Shown here piece after piece: positions 20,601 to 30,407 of a stretch of 64,000 bases of DNA; the first letter of the stretch is position 1; the number at the start of each line of letters is the position of its first letter. The translations under genes and the position numbers were made by a program. This stretch comes from Terriglobia bacterium (GTDB taxonomy: Bacteria; Acidobacteriota; Thermoanaerobaculia; Thermoanaerobaculales; Thermoanaerobaculaceae). The stretch is from positions 1 to 64,000 of the forward strand of contig JAIQFQ010000003.1 of assembly GCA_020073245.1 (NCBI GenBank), given 5' to 3'. The notes beneath the pieces are model-generated. The model was not told where the DNA came from and ran no database searches. It was given only the letters and a program-made list of their open reading frames with translations.

Positions 20601-21213
20601 CTCCAGACCCCGTGGTTCGTGGTTCGTGGTCCGTGGATCGCACAGACGTGGCCGCCAGCTTCCCTAGTTCGGCAAGCGTGATCAGGTGGGCCACTTCCAG
20701 GAATCCGGAAACGTCGGTTTCGCTGGTGCCTTTCTCGAACAACGATCCACGATCCACGATCCGCGGCCGTTCGATGTTTGGAACGGGTTCGCAGGCGCCG
20801 AGCATGGCCTGGATCATGCCGTCGAGACCGAGCGTCCGCCCATCGTCAGGAGAAAAGATCCGGGCGACACCGCGCCTGTGCAGCTCGGCTATCTCCTCTG
20901 GGACGATGACCCCACCACCCCCGCCGAAGACCTTGATGTGCCCCGAGTTCTGGCGCCGCAGCAGGTCCACCATATAGGTGAAGAACTCCATGTGGCCGCC
21001 TTGGTACGAGGAGACGGCGATCGCCTGGGCGTCCTCCTGGATGGCCGCGTCCACGATCTCGGCGACCGAGCGGTTGTGGCCGAGATGGATGACCTCGGCG
21101 CCGTGGGCTTGGAGCAGCCTCCGAATGATATTGATCGCGGCATCGTGCCCGTCGAACAGCGACGCGGCGGTCACGAACCGGATCTTGGGTTGCGGCGTGG
21201 TCGTCTCCCCCAT
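17623..21213 (-). CDS. icmF: Fused acyl-CoA (isobutyryl-CoA-type) mutase: B12 domain - MeaB-like GTPase - mutase
   Basis: B12 domain ([29 protein letters not shown]), G-domain [13 protein letters not shown] and [18 protein letters not shown], mutase domain [30 protein letters not shown]. Confidence 0.9.
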   Translation of the reverse strand: MGETTTPQPKIRFVTAASLFDGHDAAINIIRRLLQAHGAEVIHLGHNRSVAEIVDAAIQEDAQAIAVSSYQGGHMEFFTYMVDLLRRQNSGHIKVFGGGGGVIVPEEIAELHRRGVARIFSPDDGRTLGLDGMIQAMLGACEPVPNIERPRIVDRGSLFEKGTSETDVSGFLEVAHLITLAELGKLAATSVRSTDHEPRTTGSGARCPVVGITGTGGAGKSSLTDELVRRFLADFPNLTIAVLAVDPTKRRTGGALLGDRIRMNSLASSPRVYMRSLATRQAHRTLSANTKTAIDVCIAAGFGLVLVESAGAGQADSEIADLADQSVYVMTPEYGAAMQLEKIDMLDFADMVAINKFDRPGALDALRDVRKQLRRSRSEFTMPDEGLPVFPTCAHQFHDRGVNLLYLALVSHLEKGFGGAWRLESTHAQPTGEPDRHPLIPGERIGYLREISAACRSARSHAEAQARVARSLYQLVGARAVVAGAGSGLRAPGPDEDGYEALWGLFEQIAAGATHSEGALALLDEEIRRAAADLEPDTREQLATWAELRREYAGDTFTYTVRRRAITVPLTSVSLSGTHVPKVALPKLEDWGDIVLFLATENVPGAYPYTAGVFPFRRTEELPTRMFAGEGGPERTNARFHYVSRGQSSVRLSTAFDSVTLYGEDPAERPDIIGKVGESGVSICTVEDMERLYAGFDLCAANTSVSMTINGPAPMILAMFFNVAGRQEAKRRMIADGRLRANPDDALQPFVDGKRWDEIAALLSPGEWDKALACAVAQVRGTVQADILKEDQAQNTCIFSTEFALRMMGDIQQWFIANDVRNFYSVSISGYHIAEAGANPISQLAFTLANGFAYVEVYLARGMAIDEFAPNLSFFFSNGMDPEYTVIGRVARRIWAVAMSERYGANERSQKLKYHIQTSGRSLHAQEIAFNDIRTTLQALLAMADNCNSLHTNAYDEAITTPTEESVRRALAIQMINAKEFGLLANENPLQGSAFLQWLTDEVERGVLEEFERLSERGGVLGAMETGYQRSRIQEESLHYERLKHSGEFPVVGVNTFLDPHRGENVLEAKTLTRATTGEKEARLAHVRDFQERHEGSGVRGPGPGETGVAGGRPQGPPLQETADGDTNVGAGLAPARVGVVSPWQVPSAEALANLQAVARSGANLFAELLQTVCSCSLGQITHALYEVGGQYRRSM
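17782..17943. repeat. Repeat-derived insertion with inverted repeats inside the icmF coding region
   Basis: Arms 17805-17829 (GGGCGGGGGCAAGCCCCGCCCCTAC) and 17856-17880 (GTAGGGGCGGCCCTTGCGGCCGCCC) are imperfect inverted copies; outer CCAGGGAGACAC / GTGTCTCTCCTGG. Confidence 0.65.
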
Positions 21214-21351
21214 GTGGCCAGCCTTCCTGGGGCGCATTCTAGCGCGAGGTGCGCCGCGGCGACGCATCCGAGCTTCTCCAGGGGCTCCGGAGGGTTCCAC
21301 AGCGGCGGCGTAACCGCAGGGGCGCCGGAACCGTCCCTATAATTGAAACTG

Positions 21352-24084
21352 ATGGAGAATTCCGGAGAAGGCGGTCGCGACGACCCGCGCACGTGGCCCT
21401 CGGGTGGGGCGAGCGGGTCGGGAAACTTCGCGCTGCCCGCCCGCTGGAAGCTCGGCAGGCTGCTCGGCTCCGGCGGTCAGGCCGAGGTCTGGCTTGCCCA
21501 GGACCAGGAGGTCGGCGAGTGGGTGGCGATCAAGGTTTTCGGGGCCGACCTCTCCGAGACCGACCGGGAGCGCCTCCGGCGCGAGGTGCGACTAGGCCGC
21601 TCGTTGCAGCACCCCGGCCTGGTGCGGTTGTTCGAGCTGGTCGAGAGTTCGGGACGCCTCGCGCTGGTCATGGAGTGGATGCCGAGCGGCAGCCTGGTCC
21701 GCCGCCTCGAAGGCGGCCCACTCCCGATCGACGAGGTGATCAGGGTCGCCGAGGAGGCACTCGAGATCCTGGAGTACCTCCACGCGAATGGCGTCGTGCA
21801 TCGCGACGTGAAGCCGTCCAATCTGCTGCTCGACAACGATGGAAACGTCAAGCTCGCCGACCTGGGTCTCGCGCGGCCGCTCGAGGAAGATCGCGACGTC
21901 ACGAGGACGAACACGACGGTCGGAACGCCAGGCTTCATGAGCCCCGAGCAGCTCCGGGGCGAGAACGTGGCGCCGGCTTCGGACCTGTACTCCCTGGGTG
22001 TCACGCTCTACCAGTTGCTCACCGGGGTCCAGGTGTTCGAGGGTGTCTCGCAATTCGAGGTCGCCAGGCGCCATCTCGCGAGCCGGCCCCGGGACCCGAG
22101 GGAACTGCGGCCGGACTGCCCGAGGTGGTTTGCCCGTTTCGTTCTCCGCCTCCTGGAGAAGCGGCCCGAGGACCGGTGGCCGGACGCTGGCGGGGCTCGG
22201 CTGGCCCTCCACCGCCGGGCCGGGCTGACCCCACCGAGGGTCCTTCGCAACCTGACGATGACCGGCGCCGCGGTGGTCGTCGTCGCGCTGGGCTTGGTTT
22301 ACGTGGGAAGGATTGCGTTCGACAGGTTCTGGCACCCTGTGGCGGAGCGAATCGAGGCTAGCGGTCGTGAGGTTCGTGGCCTCGATGCCCGCGGCACCGT
22401 CGTCTGGAAAGTTGCCTTCGAGAACCCCATCCGGCAGATCGAGCAGGTCGACCTGACAGGCGATGGCGTTGCGGAGATCATGATCAGCGCATGGCCGGTC
22501 GCGTTCCGGCGCTCAACGACACCCGAGCGCTCCGAGGTCGCGATCCTCGACCGGCGGGGTGACGTGATCAGCAGACTCGTCCCCGAGGAGGCTGTCTCGT
22601 ACTGGCCGTTCGACTACCCGGTGTCGTTCAATCCCACCGTCCACGTTGTCGCCATCGGGAGGAACGGCGAGCCGGCGGTGGCGGTGAACTGCCGCCACGC
22701 CATCTTCTACCCGACGGTTGTTCTCGTGTACTGGCCTCGGACAGGGGTCTGGGAGCCCGCCCTCTATCACACGGGCTGGCTCACCGACCTTGCCCCCGTT
22801 CAGGGGAGTGACCCGCCGCGACTGCGCTTCGAGGGCGTCAACAACCGGCTGTGCATGTACCCGGTGGTAGGGGAGCTCGTGGTCAACAATCCCGACCCTT
22901 CCGCGGTCCGACAGCAGCGCGCGGTGGAGATCAGCGAGAGCGTGTCGGATCATCTGGATGGCGGGTTCTCGCTAGCCTGGTACACGCCGCTGGACCTGCA
23001 AGGGCCGACACACGGCGCGTTGGAGCTTGCCGGCAACGGAAACGCGGTCCTGAGGTACCCGACGGCGACTCTCGAGGTGGACCGCTTCGGCAACCCCGTG
23101 CCTGGGCCCAACGCCGGCCGGGACCTGGTTACGGAACGACGGGCGTTCCTTACGGATCTCTCGGCCCTGGTGCCCGGCAACCAACCCGTGAGCGCGGCGG
23201 GAGTCAGTGCGCTTCTCGACGGCCTGCGCCTCCGGCACGCCGACCTGCTCCGAGAGCGACCCTACCGGACGATCTTGGACACGCTGGCGGCACGCGCCCT
23301 CGCGCGTGTCGGCGGGTTGCAGGATGCCATTCGGATGTTGCGGCGCTTGCGCAACGGCTCCGATGCGCCCGAGGTGACCCTCCGTCTGGCACACCTCGAG
23401 GCCGTCGCGGGAAACCTCGACGAGGCCAAGCGCCTTGCCCAAGAGGTCCTGGACGGCGCGAACGCCAACCGTCGGTACGACGCCGCCCAGCTCCTGCGGC
23501 ACCTGGCGTTCGAGACGAGGGACGTGGAAGGGGTCCGCAGGGCGGCGACGGCGATCGGGTACTTCGAACAGAGCAACCAAGACGCGGCCGGGATTACGGC
23601 CACCCTCTGGGTCAGCGCCCACCTCTGGTGGGATGAGCTCACCGATACCGACACCCGTTGTATCCCATCGCCGCTTGCGTCGGCGGCGGAGGCTGCGGCG
23701 TGCGTCGCGCGGTGGCGCTTGGGCCGCACTGCGCCCGGCGACTTGGAGGCAATGAAGGCTTGCGAGGAGACGAACCCGGAGGTCAGGCGCCCGTGCAGGG
23801 CGGCTCGCGCCGCCGCCCTGCTCGGCCTGGGCCGCGCGCGTGAGGCCGCGTCGCTGCTCAACGACGTCTCCGCCCAGATGGAGTCCACCGCGCCCGACGA
23901 CTTCGAGGACCAGCAGGGGCTCGGGCTCGCGCGCGCAATCTACGCCAAGGCGCTTCTTGCTGCCGGGGAGCGCGACCAGGCTGTCCGGCTCGCTCGGAGG
24001 TGGCAGCAGCAGCTCCGCCCGGGGTTGCTCCCCAGGATCTTGGTTGACGAGGTCCTCAAGAGTGGGACGGTGGACGGCAGGTAG
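21352..24084 (+). CDS. Ser/Thr protein kinase with TM and long extracytoplasmic C-terminal region (TPR-like helices near the end)
   Basis: GSGGQAEVWLAQDQ, HRDVKPSNLLLDNDGNVKLADLGLARP, TM TGAAVVVVALGLVYVGRIAF. Confidence 0.88.
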   Translation: MENSGEGGRDDPRTWPSGGASGSGNFALPARWKLGRLLGSGGQAEVWLAQDQEVGEWVAIKVFGADLSETDRERLRREVRLGRSLQHPGLVRLFELVESSGRLALVMEWMPSGSLVRRLEGGPLPIDEVIRVAEEALEILEYLHANGVVHRDVKPSNLLLDNDGNVKLADLGLARPLEEDRDVTRTNTTVGTPGFMSPEQLRGENVAPASDLYSLGVTLYQLLTGVQVFEGVSQFEVARRHLASRPRDPRELRPDCPRWFARFVLRLLEKRPEDRWPDAGGARLALHRRAGLTPPRVLRNLTMTGAAVVVVALGLVYVGRIAFDRFWHPVAERIEASGREVRGLDARGTVVWKVAFENPIRQIEQVDLTGDGVAEIMISAWPVAFRRSTTPERSEVAILDRRGDVISRLVPEEAVSYWPFDYPVSFNPTVHVVAIGRNGEPAVAVNCRHAIFYPTVVLVYWPRTGVWEPALYHTGWLTDLAPVQGSDPPRLRFEGVNNRLCMYPVVGELVVNNPDPSAVRQQRAVEISESVSDHLDGGFSLAWYTPLDLQGPTHGALELAGNGNAVLRYPTATLEVDRFGNPVPGPNAGRDLVTERRAFLTDLSALVPGNQPVSAAGVSALLDGLRLRHADLLRERPYRTILDTLAARALARVGGLQDAIRMLRRLRNGSDAPEVTLRLAHLEAVAGNLDEAKRLAQEVLDGANANRRYDAAQLLRHLAFETRDVEGVRRAATAIGYFEQSNQDAAGITATLWVSAHLWWDELTDTDTRCIPSPLASAAEAAACVARWRLGRTAPGDLEAMKACEETNPEVRRPCRAARAAALLGLGRAREAASLLNDVSAQMESTAPDDFEDQQGLGLARAIYAKALLAAGERDQAVRLARRWQQQLRPGLLPRILVDEVLKSGTVDGR

Positions 24085-24104
24085 CGCGCCCCGGCCGCGC
24101 CGGG

Positions 24105-24578
24105 TCAGGTGAGCTGGCCGCGCGACGGCGGGGGGAGTTCGTCGGCCGCTCCCATGACGGCGCTTGGCTCTCCCTGGAGCCAGTAGAGGGCGCGGCCGCT
24201 TGTCCAGAGCAGGTTGTGGCCACCCGGGCCGACGGTCACCCACCGCCCGGTTGCGCCGTTCTCCTCCCGGGGTTCCGCGAACGGCGTGCCGCCGCTGCGC
24301 ATCCCGTCGACCATGCGGGTCAGGACCTTCTGGGCCTCGACGCCGTCGGTGAATCGAGAGAGCCACACCCGCAGCTGGCCGCTGCGTCCGTAGTCCGCGA
24401 CGGTCGAGTCATCGGGCGCGACGTCCCTGCCGTGCAGTTCAGCAACCATCCTGGCCGCACGCGCGCCAGACCAGAGGCGAGTGCGATGGAGCCCTGCAAG
24501 GCGGGGCGGAAGCGGCGCCCGCAGGCAGGCGGTCACCACGGCGATCGCAACAAGGATGGGAAGTACGCTACGTCGCAC
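24105..24578 (-). CDS. Hypothetical lipoprotein-like exported protein
   Basis: GTG start overlapping upstream gene; VLPILVAIAVVTAC lipobox-like. Confidence 0.5.
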   Translation of the reverse strand: MRRSVLPILVAIAVVTACLRAPLPPRLAGLHRTRLWSGARAARMVAELHGRDVAPDDSTVADYGRSGQLRVWLSRFTDGVEAQKVLTRMVDGMRSGGTPFAEPREENGATGRWVTVGPGGHNLLWTSGRALYWLQGEPSAVMGAADELPPPSRGQLT

Positions 24579-25137
24579 CGGCGAGCCCCAGCTCGGAGGC
24601 GATGGACGCCATCGCATCGCGCACGAAGGCGATGTGGGCCGCAAGCTCCATTCCGATCTCTTCCGCCCCGCGGCGAATGTCCTCACGGTTCACAGAACGC
24701 GCGAATGCCTTGTCTTTCATCCGCTTCAGGACCGACTCGACCGGCACGTTGGCGATAGCCTTGTCAGGCCGCACCAACGTGGCGGCCGTCAGGAATCCCG
24801 TCAGCTCGTCCACGGCAAACAGACAGCGCGCCATGTCGGTGTCGCGGGGAACCCCGGTGTAGTCGGCGTGCCCCTCAATGGCGCGTACCCATGCCTCCGG
24901 CCACCCCTGCTCCCTGAGCACCCGCGCCCCGGCGTATACGTGAGTCTCGGCGGTCGGGTTCTTCTCGTAATCGAAGTCGTGGAGCAACCCGACGATCCCG
25001 AAGGCGTTCTCATCGGCTCCCAGCCTGCGGCCATGGGCGCGCATCGACGCCTCGACGGCCAAGGCGTGCTTGCGCAGGTTTGCGTTCTCCGTCCAGTCGC
25101 AGAGCAGCTTCCATGCGGCATCGCGATCGTAGGGCAT
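24568..25137 (-). CDS. HD-domain phosphohydrolase
   Basis: LRKHALAVEASMR...GLLHDFDYEK...HADYTG HD-type His/Asp pattern. Confidence 0.8.
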   Translation of the reverse strand: MPYDRDAAWKLLCDWTENANLRKHALAVEASMRAHGRRLGADENAFGIVGLLHDFDYEKNPTAETHVYAGARVLREQGWPEAWVRAIEGHADYTGVPRDTDMARCLFAVDELTGFLTAATLVRPDKAIANVPVESVLKRMKDKAFARSVNREDIRRGAEEIGMELAAHIAFVRDAMASIASELGLAGAT

Positions 25138-25187
25138 GCGAGAAGCCTACCGCAGCGCCGCTGCAGGACCAAACGCCGGCGTTAGGA

Positions 25188-25306
25188 GTTCAAAGTGAAG
25201 AGTGAAGAGTTGAAGGACCAGGAACCGATGCAGTGTCGGGGAGGCGGGGGTCAGCGAATGGGGCTCCTTGTTGTTAACTCTTAACTCTCCACTCTCAACT
25301 CTTAGC
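25188..25306. repeat. Intergenic hairpin element B
   Basis: TTCAAAGTGAAGAGTGAAGAGTTGAAGG ... GTTAACTCTTAACTCTCCACTCTCAACTCTTAG. Confidence 0.55.
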
Positions 25307-25341
25307 TGGCCTTTGGGGGTTTTCGAGCCTGGTGGCTGCCG

Positions 25342-26949
25342 TCAGGCCTCGGACGCGGTTCGGACGGGGACGCCGATGACGTAGTGACAGCCCACGGAGG
25401 TGGGGTTGCGTTGCGCGGCCGCCGCGATCAAACCCGCCGCGGTGCATCCTTGGACCAGGTCAACGAGCGCCGCCGAGATCGGGGTCGAGCGGTAGAACTC
25501 GGTCAACCTGCCGCGCTGGTGCCGTAGGTCCGAGACCGCGCGTGCGAGCCGCTCAGGGGTGCGCACGATGCCGACGTAGTTCCACATCGTGTGCCGAAGC
25601 GCCGACCAGTCCTGGGCGATCAACGCCGGGTCCTCGTTGGACGGTCCGGGCACCGGCTCCCAATCCGGGATCACCGACGCGAGGCTCTCGGCGAGCGGCA
25701 TGCGTTGTCCGCGGCTTGCCGCGTGCTCGCCGGCCGCCAGCCCGAACGTGAGACCCTCCAGCAGCGACGTGGAGGCGAGGCGGTTCGCGCCGTGCACGCC
25801 GGTGCACGCCACCTCGCCGGCGACGTACAGGCCCGGGATCGTGGTCCGACCGGCAAGGTCGGATACGACGCCCCCGCAGGTGTAGTGAGCCGCCGGCACG
25901 ACGGGGATGCGTTCGCGCCTGATGTCGATGCCGTGCTCGAGGCAGCTCTCCGTGACGTTGGGGAATCGCTTGGCGAGCGCCTCGCCCCGGTCGCCGAGGT
26001 CGAGGAAGACACACTCCGTATCGGTGCGGTGCATCTCGTCGACGATCCCGCGTGCCACCACGTCGCGGGGTGCGAGTTCTCCGAGAGCGTGGTGGTTTTG
26101 CATGAAGCGCTCACCCTTCTGGTTGACGAGTTGCGCGCCGGCACCGCGCAACGCCTCCGTGATCAGGAAGCGAGGCGCGCCCGGGACGTAGAGGCAGGTC
26201 GGATGGAATTGGATGAACTCGAGATTCAGCAGGCGCGCGCCAGCGCGCGATGCCATCGCGAGGCCGGAGCCGATCGAGCCGGGGTGGTTCGACGTGTGGA
26301 TGAAGAGCGCGCCCGCACCGCCCGTCGCGAGCACGGTCGCAGAGGCAAGCACCGTGCAGACGCGGCTGCTGTCGACCTCGAGGACGTAGGCCCCTACGCA
26401 GCAGTTGTCCAGGGCGTACCGGTCCTCGGCGCGCCGCGACTGGTGGTGGGTGGTGAGCAGATCCACGGCCTGCGCGCCTTCGACGATGCGAATCCCTGGC
26501 GTGCGCCGAGCCTCGGTCAGCAGGGCCTGCTCGATCGCGGCGCCGGTGCGGTCGGCGGCGTGCAGGATCCGCGGCACCGAGTGAGCGGCTTCGAGAGCGA
26601 GGTCGAGCTGGCCGTTCGGGCGCCGGTCGAACGGCACCGCGAGCCGCTCGAGCAGCCATTGCTGCACGCAACGCGGGCCCTCGCTCGCGAGAAAGCGGGC
26701 GGCCTCAGTCAGGCCGTATTCGGCGCCGGCGCTGAGAATGTCCTTGGCGAGCAGCTCGGGCGAGTCGTCCTCCCCGCGGAACACGATCCCGCCCTGCGCG
26801 CGCCAGGTGTTGGTCGCTGCCGGATCCGTGGCCCGACAGAGCAGGAGCACGTCGGCGCCGGCTCGGGCGGCAGAGAGCGCTGCCGCCAGGCCGGCCACTC
26901 CCGTGCCGACCACCAGGACGTCACAGCGTTCGCGGTCGGCAAGGGTCAT
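25342..26949 (-). CDS. nadB: L-aspartate oxidase
   Basis: DVLVVGTGVAGLAAALSAARAGADVLLL; TNTWRAQGGI; HGANRLASTSLLEGLTFG; followed by nadC. Confidence 0.9.
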   Translation of the reverse strand: MTLADRERCDVLVVGTGVAGLAAALSAARAGADVLLLCRATDPAATNTWRAQGGIVFRGEDDSPELLAKDILSAGAEYGLTEAARFLASEGPRCVQQWLLERLAVPFDRRPNGQLDLALEAAHSVPRILHAADRTGAAIEQALLTEARRTPGIRIVEGAQAVDLLTTHHQSRRAEDRYALDNCCVGAYVLEVDSSRVCTVLASATVLATGGAGALFIHTSNHPGSIGSGLAMASRAGARLLNLEFIQFHPTCLYVPGAPRFLITEALRGAGAQLVNQKGERFMQNHHALGELAPRDVVARGIVDEMHRTDTECVFLDLGDRGEALAKRFPNVTESCLEHGIDIRRERIPVVPAAHYTCGGVVSDLAGRTTIPGLYVAGEVACTGVHGANRLASTSLLEGLTFGLAAGEHAASRGQRMPLAESLASVIPDWEPVPGPSNEDPALIAQDWSALRHTMWNYVGIVRTPERLARAVSDLRHQRGRLTEFYRSTPISAALVDLVQGCTAAGLIAAAAQRNPTSVGCHYVIGVPVRTASEA

Positions 26950-27791
26950 GGCCGCACCTTGAGCGAGAGGTCGAGTGCCGGAGCGGAGTGAGTGAGCGTG
27001 CCCACGGACACGAAGTCCACGCCGGCCTCGGCCAGTGCGCGGGCGCTCTCCAGCGTGACGCCACCGGATGCCTCCAGCTTTGCGCGGCCGGCGACCAGCG
27101 TGACAGCGTTGCGAACGAGGGAGACATCCAGGTTATCGAGCATGATGTGGCCGACCCGGCAGGCGAGAGCCTCCTCGACCATCGCGAGGTCGGCGCACTC
27201 GACGACCAGCGGCACGGAACCGCCCCAACGCTCTCGCACCTTCGCGACGGCGGCGGTGATCGACCCGGTGGCCGCGAGGTGGGTGTCCTTGAGCATTGCG
27301 ACGTCGAAGAGGCCCATCCGATGGTTGGCGCCGCCGCCGCACCGCACGGCGTGTTTCTCGAGCGCGCGCCACCCCGGTGTGGTCTTTCGGGTGTCGAGGA
27401 CCGTACAGGACGTCCCGGCGACGGCGTCCACGAACCTCCGGGTCAGAGTCGCGATTCCGGAGAGGCGCGTCACGAAGTTGAGCGCCGTGCGCTCGGCGGC
27501 GAGGACGGCCCGCGCCGGACCGTGCACCACCGCGGCCTGGTCGCCCGAAGCGACGCCGTCGCCATCGCCGTGCGAGGGTTCGACCGTGCAGCGCTGGTCC
27601 AGGAACTCGAACGCCGCGACGAACGCCGGAACACCGGCCAAAACCCCGGCCTTCTTTACGAGCAGCACGGCGGTCGTACGGTCATCGGCGCCGAAGACCG
27701 CGGCGCCGGTCAGGTCCGGGAGATCTTCGGAGAAGGCGGCCGCGAGCAGGGGCGGGAGGTGCGTGGCGTACGGTTCCGGGAGGGGATGCAC
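26946..27791 (-). CDS. nadC: Nicotinate-nucleotide pyrophosphorylase (carboxylating)
   Basis: LDTRKTTPGWRALEKHAVRCGGGANHRMGLFD; overlaps nadB by 4 nt. Confidence 0.94.
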   Translation of the reverse strand: MHPLPEPYATHLPPLLAAAFSEDLPDLTGAAVFGADDRTTAVLLVKKAGVLAGVPAFVAAFEFLDQRCTVEPSHGDGDGVASGDQAAVVHGPARAVLAAERTALNFVTRLSGIATLTRRFVDAVAGTSCTVLDTRKTTPGWRALEKHAVRCGGGANHRMGLFDVAMLKDTHLAATGSITAAVAKVRERWGGSVPLVVECADLAMVEEALACRVGHIMLDNLDVSLVRNAVTLVAGRAKLEASGGVTLESARALAEAGVDFVSVGTLTHSAPALDLSLKVRP

Positions 27792-27800
27792 GAGTTCATT

Positions 27801-28685
27801 CTAGCTCTGAAGCGTCGAAGCGACCGCAGCGATGTGAGCGGGAGCCGTGCCGCAGCAGCCGCCGACGAGCCGCGCGCCCGCTGCGGCCCAGGCGAGTGCG
27901 TAGCGGGCGTACAGCAGCGGCGTCAGAGGATCCGCGGCGAGCCATGGTGAGTCGGAGGACGACCAGGCATTGTTCGCATAGGCAACGAGCGGCAGGTCGG
28001 TCCCCTCCGCGACCCGCACGAGCGCCGCCATCAGCTCCCGCGCGGCGGTGCAGTTCACCCCCACAGCGACGACACCCGGGACGGCCACAGCTGCGGCGGC
28101 GTCACGAGCGTCTTCGTCCGAAAGGAGACGGCCGCCCTCCTGGCAGGCGAGGCTCACGACGACCGGAAGCCCGGTCCCCGTCGCGGCATCGGCGGCGATG
28201 CGTGCCTCCCGCACCGTGTTGAACGTCTCGAGGAGCAGCGCATCGGGTTTGGCTGCAGCGAGGAGGCCGGCGGTGGCAGCGTGCTCGCGGGCAAGGGTCG
28301 CGTCGTCCGGGACCAGGTCGGGTCGGTAGCAGTCCTCGAGGGTGGTCTGGGAGGCGAACACGAGGGCGTTTCGACCCGCGGCGCGGGTACCCTCCCGGGC
28401 AAGGCGCACGGCGAGGGCAGCGAGTTCGCCGGCGCGGGCTTCGAGCCCGGCGCCCCGCAGAGCGTACGGGGCCACACGGAACGTCGCGGCGGTGAGCGCC
28501 TCGGCGCCGGCCGCCGCATAGTCCCGGTGGAGATTGCGGACGGCGTCCGTTGCATCGAGGAGCGCGCCGACACCCCACAGGTACGCGGCCGCAGTCACCC
28601 CGTTCCGCAGAAGCTCGCTCCCGCAGGCCCCGTCGAGCACCCGGGGCCGCTCGGCCAGCCACGCTCTCATCTCGCCCGGTGCCAT
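27801..28685 (-). CDS. Homocysteine S-methyltransferase family protein
   Basis: VLDGACGSELLR; VGVNCTAARELM; LVGGCCGTAPAHIAAVA (Zn-binding GGCCGT). Confidence 0.85.
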   Translation of the reverse strand: MAPGEMRAWLAERPRVLDGACGSELLRNGVTAAAYLWGVGALLDATDAVRNLHRDYAAAGAEALTAATFRVAPYALRGAGLEARAGELAALAVRLAREGTRAAGRNALVFASQTTLEDCYRPDLVPDDATLAREHAATAGLLAAAKPDALLLETFNTVREARIAADAATGTGLPVVVSLACQEGGRLLSDEDARDAAAAVAVPGVVAVGVNCTAARELMAALVRVAEGTDLPLVAYANNAWSSSDSPWLAADPLTPLLYARYALAWAAAGARLVGGCCGTAPAHIAAVASTLQS

Positions 28686-28729
28686 CGCGCGCAAGGTAGC
28701 AGAAGTTCGAAGGTCCCGGGGTTGCGACA

Positions 28730-28842
28730 AGGGAACAAGGAAGAGGGAAGACGGAAGAGGAAGAACCGGAGACGAGGCGATGCCACGTAGTTCTCACTTT
28801 CCTTGCCTTCCTCTACCTTCTATCTTCTTCCCTCGGTCCCTC
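28730..28842. repeat. Intergenic hairpin element C
   Basis: GGGAACAAGGAAGAGGGAAGACGGAAGAGGAAG ... CTTTCCTTGCCTTCCTCTACCTTCTATCTTCTTCCCTCG. Confidence 0.55.
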
Positions 28843-28909
28843 GCCGAACCCGCGAACGTTCGAACCTTCGAGCCAGCCTTGATTGACCCCGCGCCATCTC
28901 GCACTTAGC

Positions 28910-30292
28910 ATGCCGGGAATGGGAAATCGCGATTCACAGCGTGCGCCGAGACAGAAGGCGGGGTCCGGGCACGGCCGCGACCGCGGTCCGCGAGCCGGGG
29001 TGCGGCCGGAGCACGAGCCAACCGCGGATGACACCACCGGCGACGAAACCATCGCCGCCGAGGCTCCGGCCCGCAAGAACGTCCCATCCGGCGGGCGCGA
29101 GCGCGCGGTCCTGGTTGCGGTCGTCATCGGCAAGGCGGCGCGCACGGCGGTCGAGTCCCACCTCGACGAGCTTGCGCAGCTCGTGGACACGGCCGGCGGC
29201 GAGGCGGTTGCCCGGATGGTGCAGGAGCGCAAGTCCCCCGATTCCACCTTCTTCATCGGCAAGGGAAAGGTGGACGAGCTCGCGGCCCTTGCCAGGCAGA
29301 ACGGCGCGAAGCTCGTCGTGTTCGACGACGACCTCTCGCCCTCGCAGGCGCGCCACCTCGATGAGGCGTTGCCCGAGGACGTCAAGGTCCTCGACCGGGC
29401 GGGAGTGATCCTCGACATCTTCGCGCTGCGGGCACGCACCCGTGAGGCGCAGATCCAGGTCGAGCTGGCGCAGCTCACGTACCAGATGTCGCGGCTAACC
29501 CGGCGGTGGGCGCACCTGTCGCGTCAGGCCGGCGGGATCGGCACCCGCGGGGTGGGCGAGACCCAGCTCGAGAGCGACCGCCGCGTCATCCGGCGGCGCA
29601 TCGCCGCGCTGCGCGAGCGCCTCGATGTGGTCGAGCGCGAGCGCGAAGTGCAGCGTAAGCGGCGCGCCTGGCTCCCCGCCGTGGCCCTGGTCGGCTACAC
29701 GAACGCAGGTAAGAGCACGCTGTTCGAGAGGCTGACCGGCACCTCGACGCTGGTCGAGGACCGGCTCTTCGCGACGCTCGATCCGCGCACCAGGCGCGCG
29801 GAGGTCGGTGACAACGTTGCCGTTGCGGTGGCGGACACCGTAGGGTTCATCCGCAAGCTGCCCCACCACCTCGTCGCGTCGTTCCGCGCGACGCTGGCCG
29901 AGGCAACGCTCGCCCAGGTCGTCGTGCACCTGGTGGACGCCTCGCACCCGGACTGGCCCGAGCAGCTCAAAGTCGGCGAGGAGGTGCTCACGTCGCTCGG
30001 CGTCGAGCCGAAGAGCTGCATCGTCGTGCTCAACAAGGCGGACCGTCTGGGTGGTGTGCTGCCGCCGGCGCCGGTCGACCGCAACGTCGTCGTGATCTCG
30101 GCGCTCACCGGAGAGGGCCTCGAACGACTCCGACTCGAGCTGCGCGCAGCGGTCCTCTCTCAGCCCGGGATGGAAACCCTCCGCTTCCCGGCCGACGGCG
30201 GCGAGGATTTGCAGCGCGCCCTCCGCGACGAGGACGTCGTTGCACGTCGGTTCACGCAGGACGGCATCGAGCTGGTGGTGCGCCGCCGCTGA
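28910..30292 (+). CDS. hflX: GTPase HflX
   Basis: RLTRRWAHLSRQAGGIGTRGVGETQLESDRR; VALVGYTNAGKSTLF. Confidence 0.94.
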   Translation: MPGMGNRDSQRAPRQKAGSGHGRDRGPRAGVRPEHEPTADDTTGDETIAAEAPARKNVPSGGRERAVLVAVVIGKAARTAVESHLDELAQLVDTAGGEAVARMVQERKSPDSTFFIGKGKVDELAALARQNGAKLVVFDDDLSPSQARHLDEALPEDVKVLDRAGVILDIFALRARTREAQIQVELAQLTYQMSRLTRRWAHLSRQAGGIGTRGVGETQLESDRRVIRRRIAALRERLDVVEREREVQRKRRAWLPAVALVGYTNAGKSTLFERLTGTSTLVEDRLFATLDPRTRRAEVGDNVAVAVADTVGFIRKLPHHLVASFRATLAEATLAQVVVHLVDASHPDWPEQLKVGEEVLTSLGVEPKSCIVVLNKADRLGGVLPPAPVDRNVVVISALTGEGLERLRLELRAAVLSQPGMETLRFPADGGEDLQRALRDEDVVARRFTQDGIELVVRRR

Positions 30293-30389
30293 GGAAAACG
30301 AAAGAGGCAAGAGCGGGTACGGAGACGGGGGAGGAAAGGGAACTCTCCTTTCGTTGCTCGTTTCTGGCTTCTCCCTCTCTTCTTCTCCA
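30293..30389. repeat. Intergenic hairpin element D
   Basis: GAGGAAAACGAAAGAGGCAAGAGCGGG ... CTCCTTTCGTTGCTCGTTTCTGGCTTCTCCCTCTCTTCTTCTCC. Confidence 0.5.
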
Positions 30390-30407
30390 AGCCAATTGTG
30401 AACAGCG

